DNA from: Pseudomonas kitaguniensis
Lineage (GTDB): Bacteria > Pseudomonadota > Gammaproteobacteria > Pseudomonadales > Pseudomonadaceae
Length of the DNA: 64,000 nt
Assembly: GCF_009296165.1 (NCBI RefSeq)
Contig: NZ_VUAZ01000003.1
Span: forward strand, 62,001 to 126,000
Reading direction: 5' to 3'
Of the stretch, positions 8,771 to 17,500 are shown in pieces. Every line of letters begins with the position of its first letter. Within the stretch, counting starts at the first letter, position 1. Both the position numbers and the translations under genes were made by a program. Below the pieces are notes generated by a model that made no database searches, was not told where the DNA came from, and was given only the letters and a program-made list of their open reading frames with translations.

Positions 8771-9733
8771 TTAGCCGCCGACTGGTGGGGTAGTTGTGAG
8801 GGTGATCATCACGCCAGCGGTGACCTTGTTGCTGTCCGAGTGCTTGACCCAGTTGGCGGCCGAACCAACAGCAGCCAGGGTTGGGTTGCCTCCGCCAGTG
8901 GTTTCCTTCCAGCTGTAGCCCAGCACGTCGATGTTCACGGTGCCTTCAGCGCGGTAGCCGATGCCGAGGTTCTCTTCGTCGTTCACCTCGTAGGACCGGA
9001 AGCCGGGAGCCTGGGATTCAGTGATCACAACAGCATTCGGCAACAGGCCGAAAATCACGTCAGCAGGTGCGGTGTCGGTCACCAGCACTGGCTTGCCGAG
9101 CGTGCCAGGCAGACCACCGTAGATGACGACGCCGGCTTCCTCATAGACCTTGTTCGCGATCGCTTCGTCCACGATGTCGAAATAGGCCGACGAGTGCATG
9201 ACCCACAGGGCGATGCGGCCGAACTTGTCGCCGAACTTGCGCATGCCACGGGTCAGAGTCTTCTTGCCGTCGGTCTCGATGTTGGCCGAGACCACCATGT
9301 CTGCGTTGGAGCCGATTGCGGCACGCAGAGCTGCGGTGGCGTAGTGAATAAAGCCTTCCAGGGTAGCGTCGGCGACATCAACGCCGATGATTTGAGAGAA
9401 CTCATCAACTGGACGACCGCGACGCTTGAAAGCCTCTTCGGTGGTTTGGTACGGGCCGTATTTCCACGGAGCCTTGACGCCAACAGCTTCGCCGGCGCCG
9501 ATCTTCTTCGAAACCACTTTGGCTTCGGAGTTGACGTCGCGGTGATCAAGGCCGCCGCCGAGCTTGTAGAAAGCGCGCTTGCGGAAATCGCCTTCGATCA
9601 TTTCGTTGTCGAGGACGATGGCGCCGTTGGAGGATGCGTTGAACACATCCAGGTTGTCCTGGACGCGCTCCAGGTATGCGGTTTGCGCCTCATCGTTGTA
9701 GATGATCAGGTCACTGTTGACGGTTGTCGCCAT
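8771..9733 (-). CDS. Major capsid protein
   Basis: This 320-residue protein forms the head shell. Features of the gp13-like capsid group include DHRDVNSEAKVVSKKIGAGE near residue 62 (a strand followed by a basic loop), a central helix with IGSNADMVV, and the VMHSSAYFDI segment. There is no visible cleaved N-terminal delta domain, so maturation may not involve a fused scaffold. It has an AAGGGG ribosome binding site and lies next to the scaffold-like gene. Confidence 0.85.
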   Translation of the reverse strand: MATTVNSDLIIYNDEAQTAYLERVQDNLDVFNASSNGAIVLDNEMIEGDFRKRAFYKLGGGLDHRDVNSEAKVVSKKIGAGEAVGVKAPWKYGPYQTTEEAFKRRGRPVDEFSQIIGVDVADATLEGFIHYATAALRAAIGSNADMVVSANIETDGKKTLTRGMRKFGDKFGRIALWVMHSSAYFDIVDEAIANKVYEEAGVVIYGGLPGTLGKPVLVTDTAPADVIFGLLPNAVVITESQAPGFRSYEVNDEENLGIGYRAEGTVNIDVLGYSWKETTGGGNPTLAAVGSAANWVKHSDSNKVTAGVMITLTTTPPVGG

Positions 9734-9745
9734 GGGTGTTTCCCC

Positions 9746-10473
9746 TTACTTGGGCAATTGCAGATATGCGGTTTGGCCGTGCTTGCGCTGGTAGTCGCGC
9801 TTCTGCTCGGAGGTCATTTCGGAGCGCTTGAATGCAGCCTGGCCGCCACCCCCGCCCGGGGCTTGTGTCCCTGAAGCCCTTGGCCACAGGTGAGGTGCGC
9901 TTTCACGCAGGGATTCCGCCCATTCGAGCGGGGTCAGAGGGGTCTTGCCGTCTTTGCCGAGGATGGTCTGGCCAGACTCATCCACAGCGACCGCATCGCC
10001 GTCTTCGTTCAGGGTGAACACGCCTTTGGCGCGCAGATGATGTCGTCCGTAGCTTCAGGAATCGCGCCAGCCTTCAATGCAGCGCTGCGCACCGCATCGC
10101 CCAGGACTTTGCCCTGGAACTTGGCGGCGAAGGACTCGGCCTTCTCTGCGCGCGCGCTGACGGTCTTCAACTGCTTGTCGTATTCGCCACGCAAGCGCTC
10201 GGTGCGCTTGTTGAATACCTCGTCCACCTTGCCTTCTGTCAGCAGCTTGGTTTCTTCGTCCTGCCCGGCGCGACTGAGCAGGCCTTTGACGGCGTCGATG
10301 TCGATGCCTTCAAACTGGGTTTCGAACTGGGTCAGCTTGCCGGAGGTTTCCTTCAGCTTGCCCAGCAGTTCCGAGTTCTTGGTTTTCAAACCGGAAACGG
10401 ATGCTTCAACGGCAGTCGCGATAGCGTCCTTGATTGCCGGGTTTTCCAGGTCGATTTCGTTTTCTTCTGCCAC
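9746..10473 (-). pseudogene. Scaffold-like protein, split by a one-base deletion
   Basis: Two frames make one protein of about 243 residues. The first part (from the GTG at 10473, with AAGGGG upstream) is helical and acidic, like capsid scaffolds. It runs to EATDDII, then changes into an unrelated tail and stops at 10009. Reading one base back from about 10036 gives D-D-I-I-L-R-A-K-G-V-F-T-L-N-E-D-G and continues through a Gly-rich linker to a basic C-terminus at 9746. A missing C explains the break. No slippery heptamer is present, so programmed frameshifting is unlikely. Either an assembly error or a real mutation would block head assembly. Confidence 0.75.
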
Positions 10474-10516
10474 GTTAATGCACCCCTTAGGTATGTTTAG
10501 CCCGCTTTGCAGGCAT

Positions 10517-10543
10517 AAAAAAACCCGGCACGCGACCGGGTTT
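10517..10543 (-). terminator. Rho-independent terminator
   Basis: The stem AAACCCGG/CCGGGTTT has a 7-base loop. On the minus strand it is followed by a run of seven T. It ends the transcript of the small AT-rich gene upstream, just before the scaffold-like gene. Confidence 0.85.
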
Positions 10544-10566
10544 CGTTTAAAGATAGTTTTTGCTAG

Positions 10567-10875
10567 CTAAAAATACATTTCAATCACTGCGCCGTTTCCG
10601 GCTAAAGACGTAGATAAAGCAACTGCGGCATTGATGACCTTACAAGCAGACTCGCGTCGAGCTAAAAGCTCAATTTCCGGATCGGAAATCATGTCTTCAA
10701 AATGAGTTATTAAATCGGTATTGGTGAAAACTCCAGAAGCAAAGAGTCTTAAAGTTAGATTTTTTATCCGGGTTTTAGCGGAATCTACTGAAAGTCCACA
10801 TGCCTTATGGTCCACCGCTAAAAGGAATGACTCCTCAATGCACTGGAGATCATTGTTCGCCAAATTTTTAAGCAT
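10567..10875 (-). CDS. Small AT-rich cargo gene (moron-like), 102 aa
   Basis: This 102-residue, mostly helical protein has no recognisable domain. It is clearly more AT-rich than the head genes on both sides and is followed directly by a strong terminator, the arrangement of a moron inserted between late genes. AGGGA lies 8 bases before the ATG. It may act in the lysogen. No function can be assigned. Confidence 0.7.
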   Translation of the reverse strand: MLKNLANNDLQCIEESFLLAVDHKACGLSVDSAKTRIKNLTLRLFASGVFTNTDLITHFEDMISDPEIELLARRESACKVINAAVALSTSLAGNGAVIEMYF

Positions 10876-10903
10876 AAAAATCGTCCCTGACTGAATTTAT
10901 GGG

Positions 10904-11995
10904 TCAGAGTAGCAACTCTGCTCGCTGAAAAGCGAGAGGCTCCAGCACCTTCATTTGAGCGAGGGTCAGTGGAGCGAAGTTTCGATCTAGCTGCAGTTCG
11001 GCGAAGCGCTCCACGGTCAGCCCGCCTTCACGAAACAGCTTGGCCCGTACAGGTCCGATAGCCACGTCCTGGAATGATGCCGGTTGCTGCTGGAGCCAGT
11101 GGTAGTAATCCAGATCAGCATTGACCTGTTGCCCGCCATTGGCACCAATAGAAGCCCGTGTCGCGCCTTTGGCGAACATTGCGCTGAGCTTAGTCAGCAG
11201 GATGAAGGTGGTACGGCAATTCGGGTGGAACGGCGGCCGGGGGCCGGACTCCACGGGAAACTTGCGCTTGTCCATCGAGCGGCATTGCTGGCTGGTCTTG
11301 CTGTCCAGCGTTGCAACTATCTGGATCTCCTCAACGATGTCCGTGTTGGCCTTGGCCACCTCCATGCGCGCTTGGGACGACACGTGCTGAATAGCGGTGT
11401 GTACGACCGTGCTGGCATTGCGGTTAGTGGTGGCCAGGATGCCGTCTTTGTAGCCGGCAGCCTTGGTACCGCGAATATTCTTGATGATCTGAAAGTTAGT
11501 CTGGCCTTCGAAAAAGCCCTGCCGGATAGTGCCGGTGACACGTTCACGCTCGGCGCTGGTCCAGCCCTTGATGAAGGCCTTAAGCAGCTTCCCGCAGCCA
11601 GTACCGCGCACGCTGAGCGGGTTTGTCAGCACAGCGGTGCGGATGGCAGCGGCAGTCGGCGCGACCACATCCAGCGAAACGCCAACCGGCGCCGATCTGG
11701 CAAGACTGGTTGCCTCAAACTCGGCCTCGTAGTTGGCGATTTCTACCAGGTCTAAGTTCAGTTGCGCGCTGTAGCGGTCGAAGATGCCCAGCAGCAGGCT
11801 ATCCACTTCCTTCAGCAACGCTTCAAGGCGCTTGACGTTGTAATCGGTCAAGTCCGACTGGGTCAGCCGCTCACGGATAGACCGGTCAATCTCCTTGAGG
11901 AAGGGAGCGAACTTGCCCACTTCCCCCGCCTTGAGCTTTTCGAGGAAGACTGCGTGCCGGATGGTCGCATCAAGAATCGCCTGTTTCACCGCCAT
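10904..11995 (-). CDS. Phage head morphogenesis (minor head) protein
   Basis: This 363-residue protein belongs to the SPP1 gp7 / Mu gpF group. The N-terminal half is helical. The conserved domain spans about residues 190-270: NRNASTVVHTAIQHVSSQAR, then a strand with TLDSKTSQQCRSMDKRKFPV, then PPFHPNCRTTF. The HPNCR motif is the family signature. It lies between portal and scaffold, the usual place. It overlaps the end of the portal gene. Confidence 0.88.
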   Translation of the reverse strand: MAVKQAILDATIRHAVFLEKLKAGEVGKFAPFLKEIDRSIRERLTQSDLTDYNVKRLEALLKEVDSLLLGIFDRYSAQLNLDLVEIANYEAEFEATSLARSAPVGVSLDVVAPTAAAIRTAVLTNPLSVRGTGCGKLLKAFIKGWTSAERERVTGTIRQGFFEGQTNFQIIKNIRGTKAAGYKDGILATTNRNASTVVHTAIQHVSSQARMEVAKANTDIVEEIQIVATLDSKTSQQCRSMDKRKFPVESGPRPPFHPNCRTTFILLTKLSAMFAKGATRASIGANGGQQVNADLDYYHWLQQQPASFQDVAIGPVRAKLFREGGLTVERFAELQLDRNFAPLTLAQMKVLEPLAFQRAELLL

Positions 11996-13387
11996 CTACT
12001 TTGTCCTCGTCGTCCAGCCCAAGGCCATCGCCCTGCTCTTCCAGCTCACCGTCGATCTGTTTGTCCGTGCGCTCTGGTGCGATCAACCCAAGCTTGCGCA
12101 GGTAAGCCCGCAAGTCTGCCTTGGCGAATCCGCCGTTTTGCCACAAGCCAACCAAGGCGGTGATCATCTGAGGATCAGCCGAGAGTTCGACGAACTCCTG
12201 ATTCACCTGGTAGGCGACTTTCTTGTCGGTGATGCCCATGTAGGTGCAGCACCACATGAGCGCACGGGTGTAGGCCTCGCTAACGTTGGCAACGCAGCCA
12301 GCCAAAACCGATGTGGACGCCGATTGGTCACCACGAGACTCAGTAGCGGTCTTGGTAGCGAGCGAGGCCACTACCATCCGAGCGCCCAGTTCGATCATCA
12401 TCTGGTTTTTATCGGCCATGGCTCCTTGACCAGCGTGTTGGGCGTGGGCTGGGCGTAGCCGAAGGCGCCGCCGACGGGCAGCATCATTGGGGCTCGGGAG
12501 CCCACATAGATGCCGTTTTTCTCCATCCAATCGCGCCAAGACTCGTCGAGCCCGCTGATCCACGGCTGGGCCTGCCCGCACCAGAACACGCTGTCTTCGT
12601 AGTCAGCGCTGTTCCGATAATGGCCCAGGTTGATCATGGCGATGTCGTAGAGCGGAGACTCATCGATGCTCGGATCGTTGTTCTGCGCGCCTACGAAGGT
12701 GAACGGAATCTCTTTCAGCCGGCCGCCGGCACCCGTAGGCCGGAATTCCTCAGTAACCGCCAGTGGCCCGCCAGTCTCTGGTCCTGCCCGGCGCCATACT
12801 CGGCAAACGAAGCCGTCTTCCTCCAAGGCCAGTTCCCGGTACTGCTCAACCGTCTTGAATCCGAACCCATAAGGGATTTCCGGCGATTCCTTCAGCACTA
12901 CCAGCGTCAGTACGCTATGACCGTTCACCATACCGGTGCGCCAGTTGATGATTTCTTCAGCGCAGTAAGTGAGGATCACCGCATGCCCGCCGATACCATC
13001 GTCCTGGTGATAGTCGACATACAAACCATGTCGGCCAGCCTCAAGTACCTTTTCGAGCGTGCCTTGGGAGTGCTGATAGATGCTCACCCCTGAGCCGTTG
13101 GCGTTGTCCTGCAGGTAATCCAACTTTGTCGGAACCGTCAGCGTCGGATCTTTGTGGAAAGCAAGGCCGAGCAACCCGTTTCGGGTGTGCCCGGTGGCGT
13201 TCTTGAACACCGCGCGCTCACGGTAAGCACGATTCCGATCCTGATTCTCTGGCGACTTGTCGTGCGCATTGATATAAGGCAGCCGATCGACTACCCGGTG
13301 CTGACCCGCGCAGACGTCGCGAACGGTTGCCCAGCGGTCTAGCACTGCCGTGTATTCCGCCCGTTTGAAGGAGACATCGTTGCTCAT
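11970..13387 (-). pseudogene. Portal protein (DUF4055-like), split by a one-base deletion
   Basis: The portal forms the dodecameric DNA channel of the head. The N-terminal frame starts at the ATG at 13387 (ATGA overlap with the terminase stop) and runs 329 residues to ...TPNTLVKEPWPIKTR and a TGA at 12398. The C-terminal frame continues as M-A-D-K-N-Q-M-M-I-E-L-G-A-R-M to 11970. Adding one G near 12422 (GTC AAG GAG GCC ATG GCC) joins them into about 472 residues, the expected length of this family. No slippery site is seen. Confidence 0.8.
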
Positions 13388-14685
13388 CGGGCGTATCCCA
13401 TTTTGATAGCGGTGACCGGTTTGATAATCGGGTACTCGCGGTGGATGAAGTAGCCGCCGGCGTCGTTCGCGTGATCGATGCCGGCGGTTTTGTCTGGCTC
13501 CCCGTTTGCGCCCCACACCTGCTGTTCCAGGCCGTCGGCGTAGGTTGGGCAGGTGAAAGGGTTGATCAGATAGCGGCGCTCGCCTTGCGCATTGCAGAAG
13601 ACAGCGTTCATTGCGTTGATTCGATCCTTCACCGGCGGGTTTGCCGCTGGAGCGATGACCGCGAACCCTGCCTGCTTGAGCATGGCCAGGTCGGTGATGC
13701 TGGCGTTCACGGACTTGCGGGAGTCGCCCGAGGCGTCCGGGTAGATCCTGATTTCGCAGGTCTTCTTGAAGTCGTTGCCGTCGTGCTGCCAGTAGCGCTC
13801 TTTGATCCGGCGGATCATGTCGGGCGTGTCATAGCCGTCAATCAGCTCATCAACTGCCCTGGGTAGTCCCTGGTCGCGTTTGACGTGTGTGATCGCCGCC
13901 ATCTTGCCGACGTTGAAGTCCATCCCGATGAACAGCGGCTCGCCGGGCAGCACAGTGTCGAAGCAGCCGTTGAGCTTGCGGTCGTAGGCCGTGTAGATCG
14001 TGCCGGACGTCAGGTTGACGAACTGGCCCTTGAGGTACGCCATGATCAGCTGCGGCGGATACGACTCCAGCAGGGAGGCGATGTAGTCATCCGGCAAGTT
14101 CAGCTCGTTGTCGAACGTACTGGCCTGCACCAGGCCGTACATCTCCTTGAGCGACGGCTTGTCGCGCAGCTGCTTCACGAATTGCAGGAAGACGAACTTG
14201 AAGCCTTCCGGCGTCGTGGTGACGTCTACCCCGTTCTTCAGTCCGGGCAAGTTGTAGCGCATCCGGGCGATGATCTTGCGCCAGGCCTGCTGTGCCTTGA
14301 CGGCAGTCAGCACGTCCAGCTCATCCACCAGGGCGTGACCAATCTTGAAACCGACGATGGTCTGCGGCTTCTCCATCGACCGGCAAATCACAGTGCCGCG
14401 GTACTGCCGGCCGCTGTAGATGTGAACCTCGTGGTTCGCCTGGTTGATCTTGGTCTTCAGCCCCCAGTCGTAGGCCACCTCATCCATGGTCGGATAGAAG
14501 ATGTCCCGGATCTGAGGGTAAGTCGGTGCGAAGTAGCCAGCGTTGACACCGGGCCACTCCATGAAGTGCTTGCTCAGCGCCGAGCAGCCCACCCAAGTCT
14601 TGCCTGAGCCGAACCCGGCGACGAACGCGCGGAATTTGTGGGGCAGCGTGAGGAATTGAGCTTGCGGAACGTTAAGGCTCGGCAT
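13384..14685 (-). CDS. Terminase large subunit
   Basis: This is the packaging motor ATPase and nuclease, 433 residues from the ATG at 14685 (GAGGAAG just upstream). The Walker A motif GFGSGKT is at residues 24-30 and the Walker B-like HALVDELD is near residue 123. The C-terminal nuclease domain begins with FIGMDFNVGK near residue 255, whose aspartate is a metal ligand, and a later acidic motif IYPDASGDSRKS follows. It overlaps both the small subunit (14 bases) and the portal (4 bases). Confidence 0.93.
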   Translation of the reverse strand: MPSLNVPQAQFLTLPHKFRAFVAGFGSGKTWVGCSALSKHFMEWPGVNAGYFAPTYPQIRDIFYPTMDEVAYDWGLKTKINQANHEVHIYSGRQYRGTVICRSMEKPQTIVGFKIGHALVDELDVLTAVKAQQAWRKIIARMRYNLPGLKNGVDVTTTPEGFKFVFLQFVKQLRDKPSLKEMYGLVQASTFDNELNLPDDYIASLLESYPPQLIMAYLKGQFVNLTSGTIYTAYDRKLNGCFDTVLPGEPLFIGMDFNVGKMAAITHVKRDQGLPRAVDELIDGYDTPDMIRRIKERYWQHDGNDFKKTCEIRIYPDASGDSRKSVNASITDLAMLKQAGFAVIAPAANPPVKDRINAMNAVFCNAQGERRYLINPFTCPTYADGLEQQVWGANGEPDKTAGIDHANDAGGYFIHREYPIIKPVTAIKMGYAR

Positions 14686-15133
14686 TCGGCTTCCTCGCAT
14701 CTACCACGTCGACCTGGATGCGGGTCGGGATCACCGGTTCGTCGCCCGCCTCTTCCTTCCTGGCCCGGTTGACGTATATGTCACCGGTTTCTTTCGCGGC
14801 TTGCTCGAGGATCTGCATGGCCAGGCCGATGTTCTTCATCGACTCAGCCTTTTCAACAAACCGGTTCATGGTACGGAGGCGGAACGCGCGGTTGGCAATC
14901 GGGATATCAGCTGTCTCTTCGCGAAACCGCTTCCGGGTGTCGTGGAACAGGGTCACCCACTTCTTCGCCAGGTCTCGCCCAGCGCGCTTGGTAGGGTCTT
15001 GAGCCTCACACTGTTGACGGGTCACCTCTAAGCCGAATTCCTCTCTGACAGCTGCCGCAACCTGGGAAGGAGTGTCGAAGCACGCCAAGGCCTGAACCAT
15101 GAAGCCTTTCACCTCATTGTTCAGGGCTGCCAT
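14672..15133 (-). CDS. Terminase small subunit (DUF2280-like)
   Basis: The protein has 153 residues and lies directly before the large subunit. The N-terminal third is a helix-turn-helix-like DNA-recognition region (SQVAAAVREEFGLEVTRQQC), then a helical oligomerisation region (ADIPIANRAFRLRTMNRFVE). The polar C-terminal tail probably contacts the large subunit. The fold order fits DUF2280 small terminases, which recognise the packaging site. Confidence 0.82.
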   Translation of the reverse strand: MAALNNEVKGFMVQALACFDTPSQVAAAVREEFGLEVTRQQCEAQDPTKRAGRDLAKKWVTLFHDTRKRFREETADIPIANRAFRLRTMNRFVEKAESMKNIGLAMQILEQAAKETGDIYVNRARKEEAGDEPVIPTRIQVDVVDARKPNAEP

Positions 15134-15164
15134 AGGGTAAATTCCGTCTTAGGTCTGTCAGGGG

Positions 15165-15773
15165 TCAGGCCAATCTGAGCAGACAGGTTCCGCAGGCCCT
15201 CGCAATGTTCAATTTCCCCACCTCAGCAGGACTGTTTGCTGCATCCACCAACGCCTGAACGTCAGGGCTTGCACCGTAGCGGCGGACGACACCCACAAAC
15301 TCTTCTACGTCGTGTCCGCGCATCTCAAGCTTTGGCGCGCCCTCCTTTGTGAAAGCAGGCTGACCGTACTTATCCATGGCGTGTGCGATGTGGTAGAGCT
15401 CATGCTCCACCAAGGCGCAGAAGTCGGTGTCGCTGCACTGGGCGCAGTAGTCAGCAGCCAGCGTGATGATGAAGGCCGGCACGTCGCCGAACCAATCACG
15501 CATCTGTTGTTCCATCCGAGCTTTCTGCCAGCCACCCGCGCGGAACGCCACCTGCTCGGCCTGGCCAAGAACTGTGCGACCCTGCTTAGCGAAGCTCGAC
15601 GATGCCCACATGATCCGGATGTCTGCATCCAGTAGGTGAGCATGATCTTCGTTGTGAATGGTGCCCGTGTCGGCAAGAATTTCGGCTTGGAGCCATTCCC
15701 ACACCTCGGGCGCAGGACGCAAATTGAGCCACAGTGATTCGAGCAGATCGGCCGGTGGCATTGGTCTGCTCAT
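15165..15773 (-). CDS. Putative phage zinc metallopeptidase
   Basis: The protein has 202 residues from the ATG at 15773. It carries VEHELYHIAH (HExxH zinc site near residue 124) followed by EMRGHDVEEFVGVVRRYG, with a candidate third ligand in the downstream helix. This matches the putative phage metallopeptidase family found beside terminase genes in Pseudomonas and Burkholderia phages. Its substrate is unknown. A longer frame to 15902 runs through the previous gene and is not used. Confidence 0.78.
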   Translation of the reverse strand: MSRPMPPADLLESLWLNLRPAPEVWEWLQAEILADTGTIHNEDHAHLLDADIRIMWASSSFAKQGRTVLGQAEQVAFRAGGWQKARMEQQMRDWFGDVPAFIITLAADYCAQCSDTDFCALVEHELYHIAHAMDKYGQPAFTKEGAPKLEMRGHDVEEFVGVVRRYGASPDVQALVDAANSPAEVGKLNIARACGTCLLRLA

Positions 15774-15783
15774 AATTCGCCCG

Positions 15784-16206
15784 TCAGAATATTGGATAGG
15801 TTGACGCCAGCCTAACCCCGATATGGCAGGCAAAGGCAGCGAAGATTGCACGATTACGCCATCGGTAGAAAAAACCAGTCTCATCACCAATTTTTCTGGC
15901 AACCTCGAACTGCTTAGTGAAGTCCCGGTCTGGATAAGTACTGCATAACTCTAGGTACCGAGCATTCATCTTGAGGAGATGGATCGTTATCTCGATGCGC
16001 TTAAAGCCAAGCCAGGCCGATATGACCAGCACTACGAGCGGAAGGAGCAGAAGAGTTGGCTCATTCCAGCCAAAGTTCGCATATTTCTGCGTCTGCGCCA
16101 GATAGGCAGACGCCGCCAAGGTTGCGCCCAAGACGAACTGGTCAAAGCTCAGGTTTCCTTTGTAGTAGTGATCATCTAGCGCCGTCACTCTTGGATCTTC
16201 AGCCAT
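15784..16206 (-). CDS. Small membrane protein, unknown function
   Basis: The protein has 140 residues. A hydrophobic stretch around residues 48-68 (TLLLLPLVVLVISAWLGF) and a weaker one near 25-36 suggest two membrane segments, with a third weak one at the C-terminus. It has the layout of small SLATT-like two-helix membrane proteins, but the match is not strong enough to name. It sits between the lysis-region small genes and the metallopeptidase. Confidence 0.6.
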   Translation of the reverse strand: MAEDPRVTALDDHYYKGNLSFDQFVLGATLAASAYLAQTQKYANFGWNEPTLLLLPLVVLVISAWLGFKRIEITIHLLKMNARYLELCSTYPDRDFTKQFEVARKIGDETGFFYRWRNRAIFAAFACHIGVRLASTYPIF

Positions 16207-16239
16207 TGCTGCACTCTCCCTATTTATGAAACAGGGATA

Positions 16240-16431
16240 TTACCGTGCCACCATCTGGCGTGTCTGTGCATGGGCATGACCGTGGAGCAGGCTCACGATC
16301 AGGCCTTGAGGAAGCCCGGCATTCTTGGCCGCGTCCACGGCATCAAAAATGGCCTTGTCGAGAGCGCTCACCGCAGCGTTGATTTCTGGGCTCATTGGCA
16401 GTACGTGCCGCAGGCGGGTTACGTTACTCAT
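16240..16431 (-). CDS. Small hypothetical protein (63 aa)
   Basis: This 63-residue protein starts at the ATG at 16431, overlapping the stop of the upstream gene. It is helical with an Ala-rich core (DKAIFDAVDAAKNAGLPQGL) and a His-rich end (LLHGHAHAQT). A long in-frame extension upstream runs through the neighbouring gene and is rejected. Function unknown. Confidence 0.6.
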   Translation of the reverse strand: MSNVTRLRHVLPMSPEINAAVSALDKAIFDAVDAAKNAGLPQGLIVSLLHGHAHAQTRQMVAR

Positions 16432-16696
16432 TGAATACCGGCCCCTCACCCATGCGTAATGTCTTGTTGGCGCCGGTGTAGCCGCCGCAGTAGATGACTC
16501 TGATCTCACCCCACACAGGGTGGACGTCGACGTGTTCGCCATCGGTGGACTTGAGCGGGGCGTCCAAGACAACGGCGATGCCAGCCTTAGTGTCGCAATA
16601 GGTGACACCGGCAACCCGCTGGCCGTCGATGATCACTTCCCGCCGGCCTTTGCCATCATCCCAGTAGTGGACATGCTCGCCTGATTGATCGCTCAT
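16424..16696 (-). CDS. Small hypothetical protein (90 aa)
   Basis: The protein has 90 residues starting MSDQSGEHVHYWDDGKGRRE. It is beta-rich (VIIDGQRVAGVTYCDTKAGI) with a central hydrophobic strand. The ATG overlaps the stop of the tiny gene upstream (TGATG), and the end overlaps the next gene by 8 bases, so translation is probably coupled. No family recognised. Confidence 0.6.
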   Translation of the reverse strand: MSDQSGEHVHYWDDGKGRREVIIDGQRVAGVTYCDTKAGIAVVLDAPLKSTDGEHVDVHPVWGEIRVIYCGGYTGANKTLRMGEGPVFNE

Positions 16697-16821
16697 CACG
16701 CCCACCCAATACTGATGTGAGTGCCAATCCAGATGGCGCCCTCTATGACTGCCCACCCAACCACGGCACAGGTGACCGCGCCGATGACAAAGGCTCCGGT
16801 CATATTTGGCAACTGGCTCAT
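16696..16821 (-). CDS. Tiny single-span membrane protein (41 aa)
   Basis: A 41-codon frame starts MSQLPNMTGAFVIGAVTCAV and ends WIGTHISIGWA. Most of it is one hydrophobic segment. Its stop overlaps the start of the next gene (TGATG), which supports real coupled translation. A role as a lysis accessory is possible but not shown. Confidence 0.5.
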   Translation of the reverse strand: MSQLPNMTGAFVIGAVTCAVVGWAVIEGAIWIGTHISIGWA

Positions 16822-16833
16822 GCGAACCCTCAT

Positions 16834-16878
16834 AATTGCGCGCCACAATTTGGCGCATCTGAAAACGTGGCGCGGATT
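16834..16878. repeat. 45-bp motif, copy 1 (second copy at 24258-24301, opposite orientation)
   Basis: The core reads GCGCCACAATTTGGCGC (a perfect 6-bp palindrome around CAATT), then ATCTGAAAACGTGGCGC. The reverse complement of 24258-24301 shares ATCTGAAAACGTG and flanking GCGC blocks in the same order. It lies upstream of the only plus-strand gene pair inside the late region, so it could be regulatory. Confidence 0.5.
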
Positions 16879-16954
16879 TACGATTGGGATAAACTAGGTC
16901 AAAACCGATAAAGCAGAGCCCCTGCTAAGCTCGCAACCAAAAAAAGAGAAGCCG

Positions 16955-17173
16955 ATGCCAATTGATGCAGCAACCGCAATGGCTAGGGCAAGAGACAATT
17001 TCAAGTATCTGGCTGAAGCAAAAGATGATGCTCACCTCGCCAAGCTAAAGGGAGGCGCTTGCGGCTATAACCAGTCACTTTTGATAGCCGGCCTGATCAG
17101 CCCCAAGCAATTGGATCAACTGAACAGAGAGCTCGATGAAGCCTGTCTGGCTTACAAATCACCCTTAGCTTGA
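16955..17173 (+). CDS. Small hypothetical protein, paralogue A (72 aa)
   Basis: This 72-residue helical protein is encoded opposite to the late genes. Its body (ARARDNFKYLAEAKDD, then YNQSLLIAGLISPKQLDQLN) aligns with the C-terminal half of the next gene, so the two are paralogues. An AAAGAGAAG ribosome binding site precedes the ATG. Its stop overlaps the start codon of the next gene. It may be a moron expressed in the lysogen. Function unknown. Confidence 0.6.
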   Translation: MPIDAATAMARARDNFKYLAEAKDDAHLAKLKGGACGYNQSLLIAGLISPKQLDQLNRELDEACLAYKSPLA

Positions 17174-17490
17174 ATCAAATGATTCGCCCTGTCCGCAGAC
17201 AATCAACGCTGCTGGATAGATTACGATTGAGCACGTTCATCAAGTGCATGGTCGGCAAACTTTTAGAGAAGATGCACATGCCAGCAGACACAGAGTTCGC
17301 GATGACCGCAGCCCGCATAAACTTCGGGCGCTTGGCTTCGGCCGTAAGCAAATCAGATCGTGAGAACTTAACAAACGACGCTCACAGCTTTAACCAAACA
17401 TTGTTGGATGCTGGTTTTATCAGTCGCGAGCAATTTAAGCAGCTGAACTCCGAGCTTGAGCTGGCCTTCAGGGCTCATATCCTGCCTTGA
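17170..17490 (+). CDS. Small hypothetical protein, paralogue B (106 aa)
   Basis: The frame is 106 residues from the TTG at 17170 (an ATG at 17179 is also possible). Residues about 46-102 (AARINFGRLASAVSKSD, then FNQTLLDAGFISREQFKQLN) match paralogue A at nearly every hydrophobic position. The N-terminal 40 residues are extra and basic. It ends just before the convergent Rz1 gene. No known domain. Confidence 0.6.
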   Translation: MNQMIRPVRRQSTLLDRLRLSTFIKCMVGKLLEKMHMPADTEFAMTAARINFGRLASAVSKSDRENLTNDAHSFNQTLLDAGFISREQFKQLNSELELAFRAHILP

Positions 17491-17500
17491 CCTTTTACGT

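Noticed and set aside
8723..9874. 383-codon plus-strand open frame
   Set aside because: It is the antisense of the major capsid protein.
10009..10473. Programmed frameshift in the scaffold-like gene
   Set aside because: The sequence at the break (ATC ATC TGC) has no X-XXY-YYZ heptamer, unlike the tail chaperone site.
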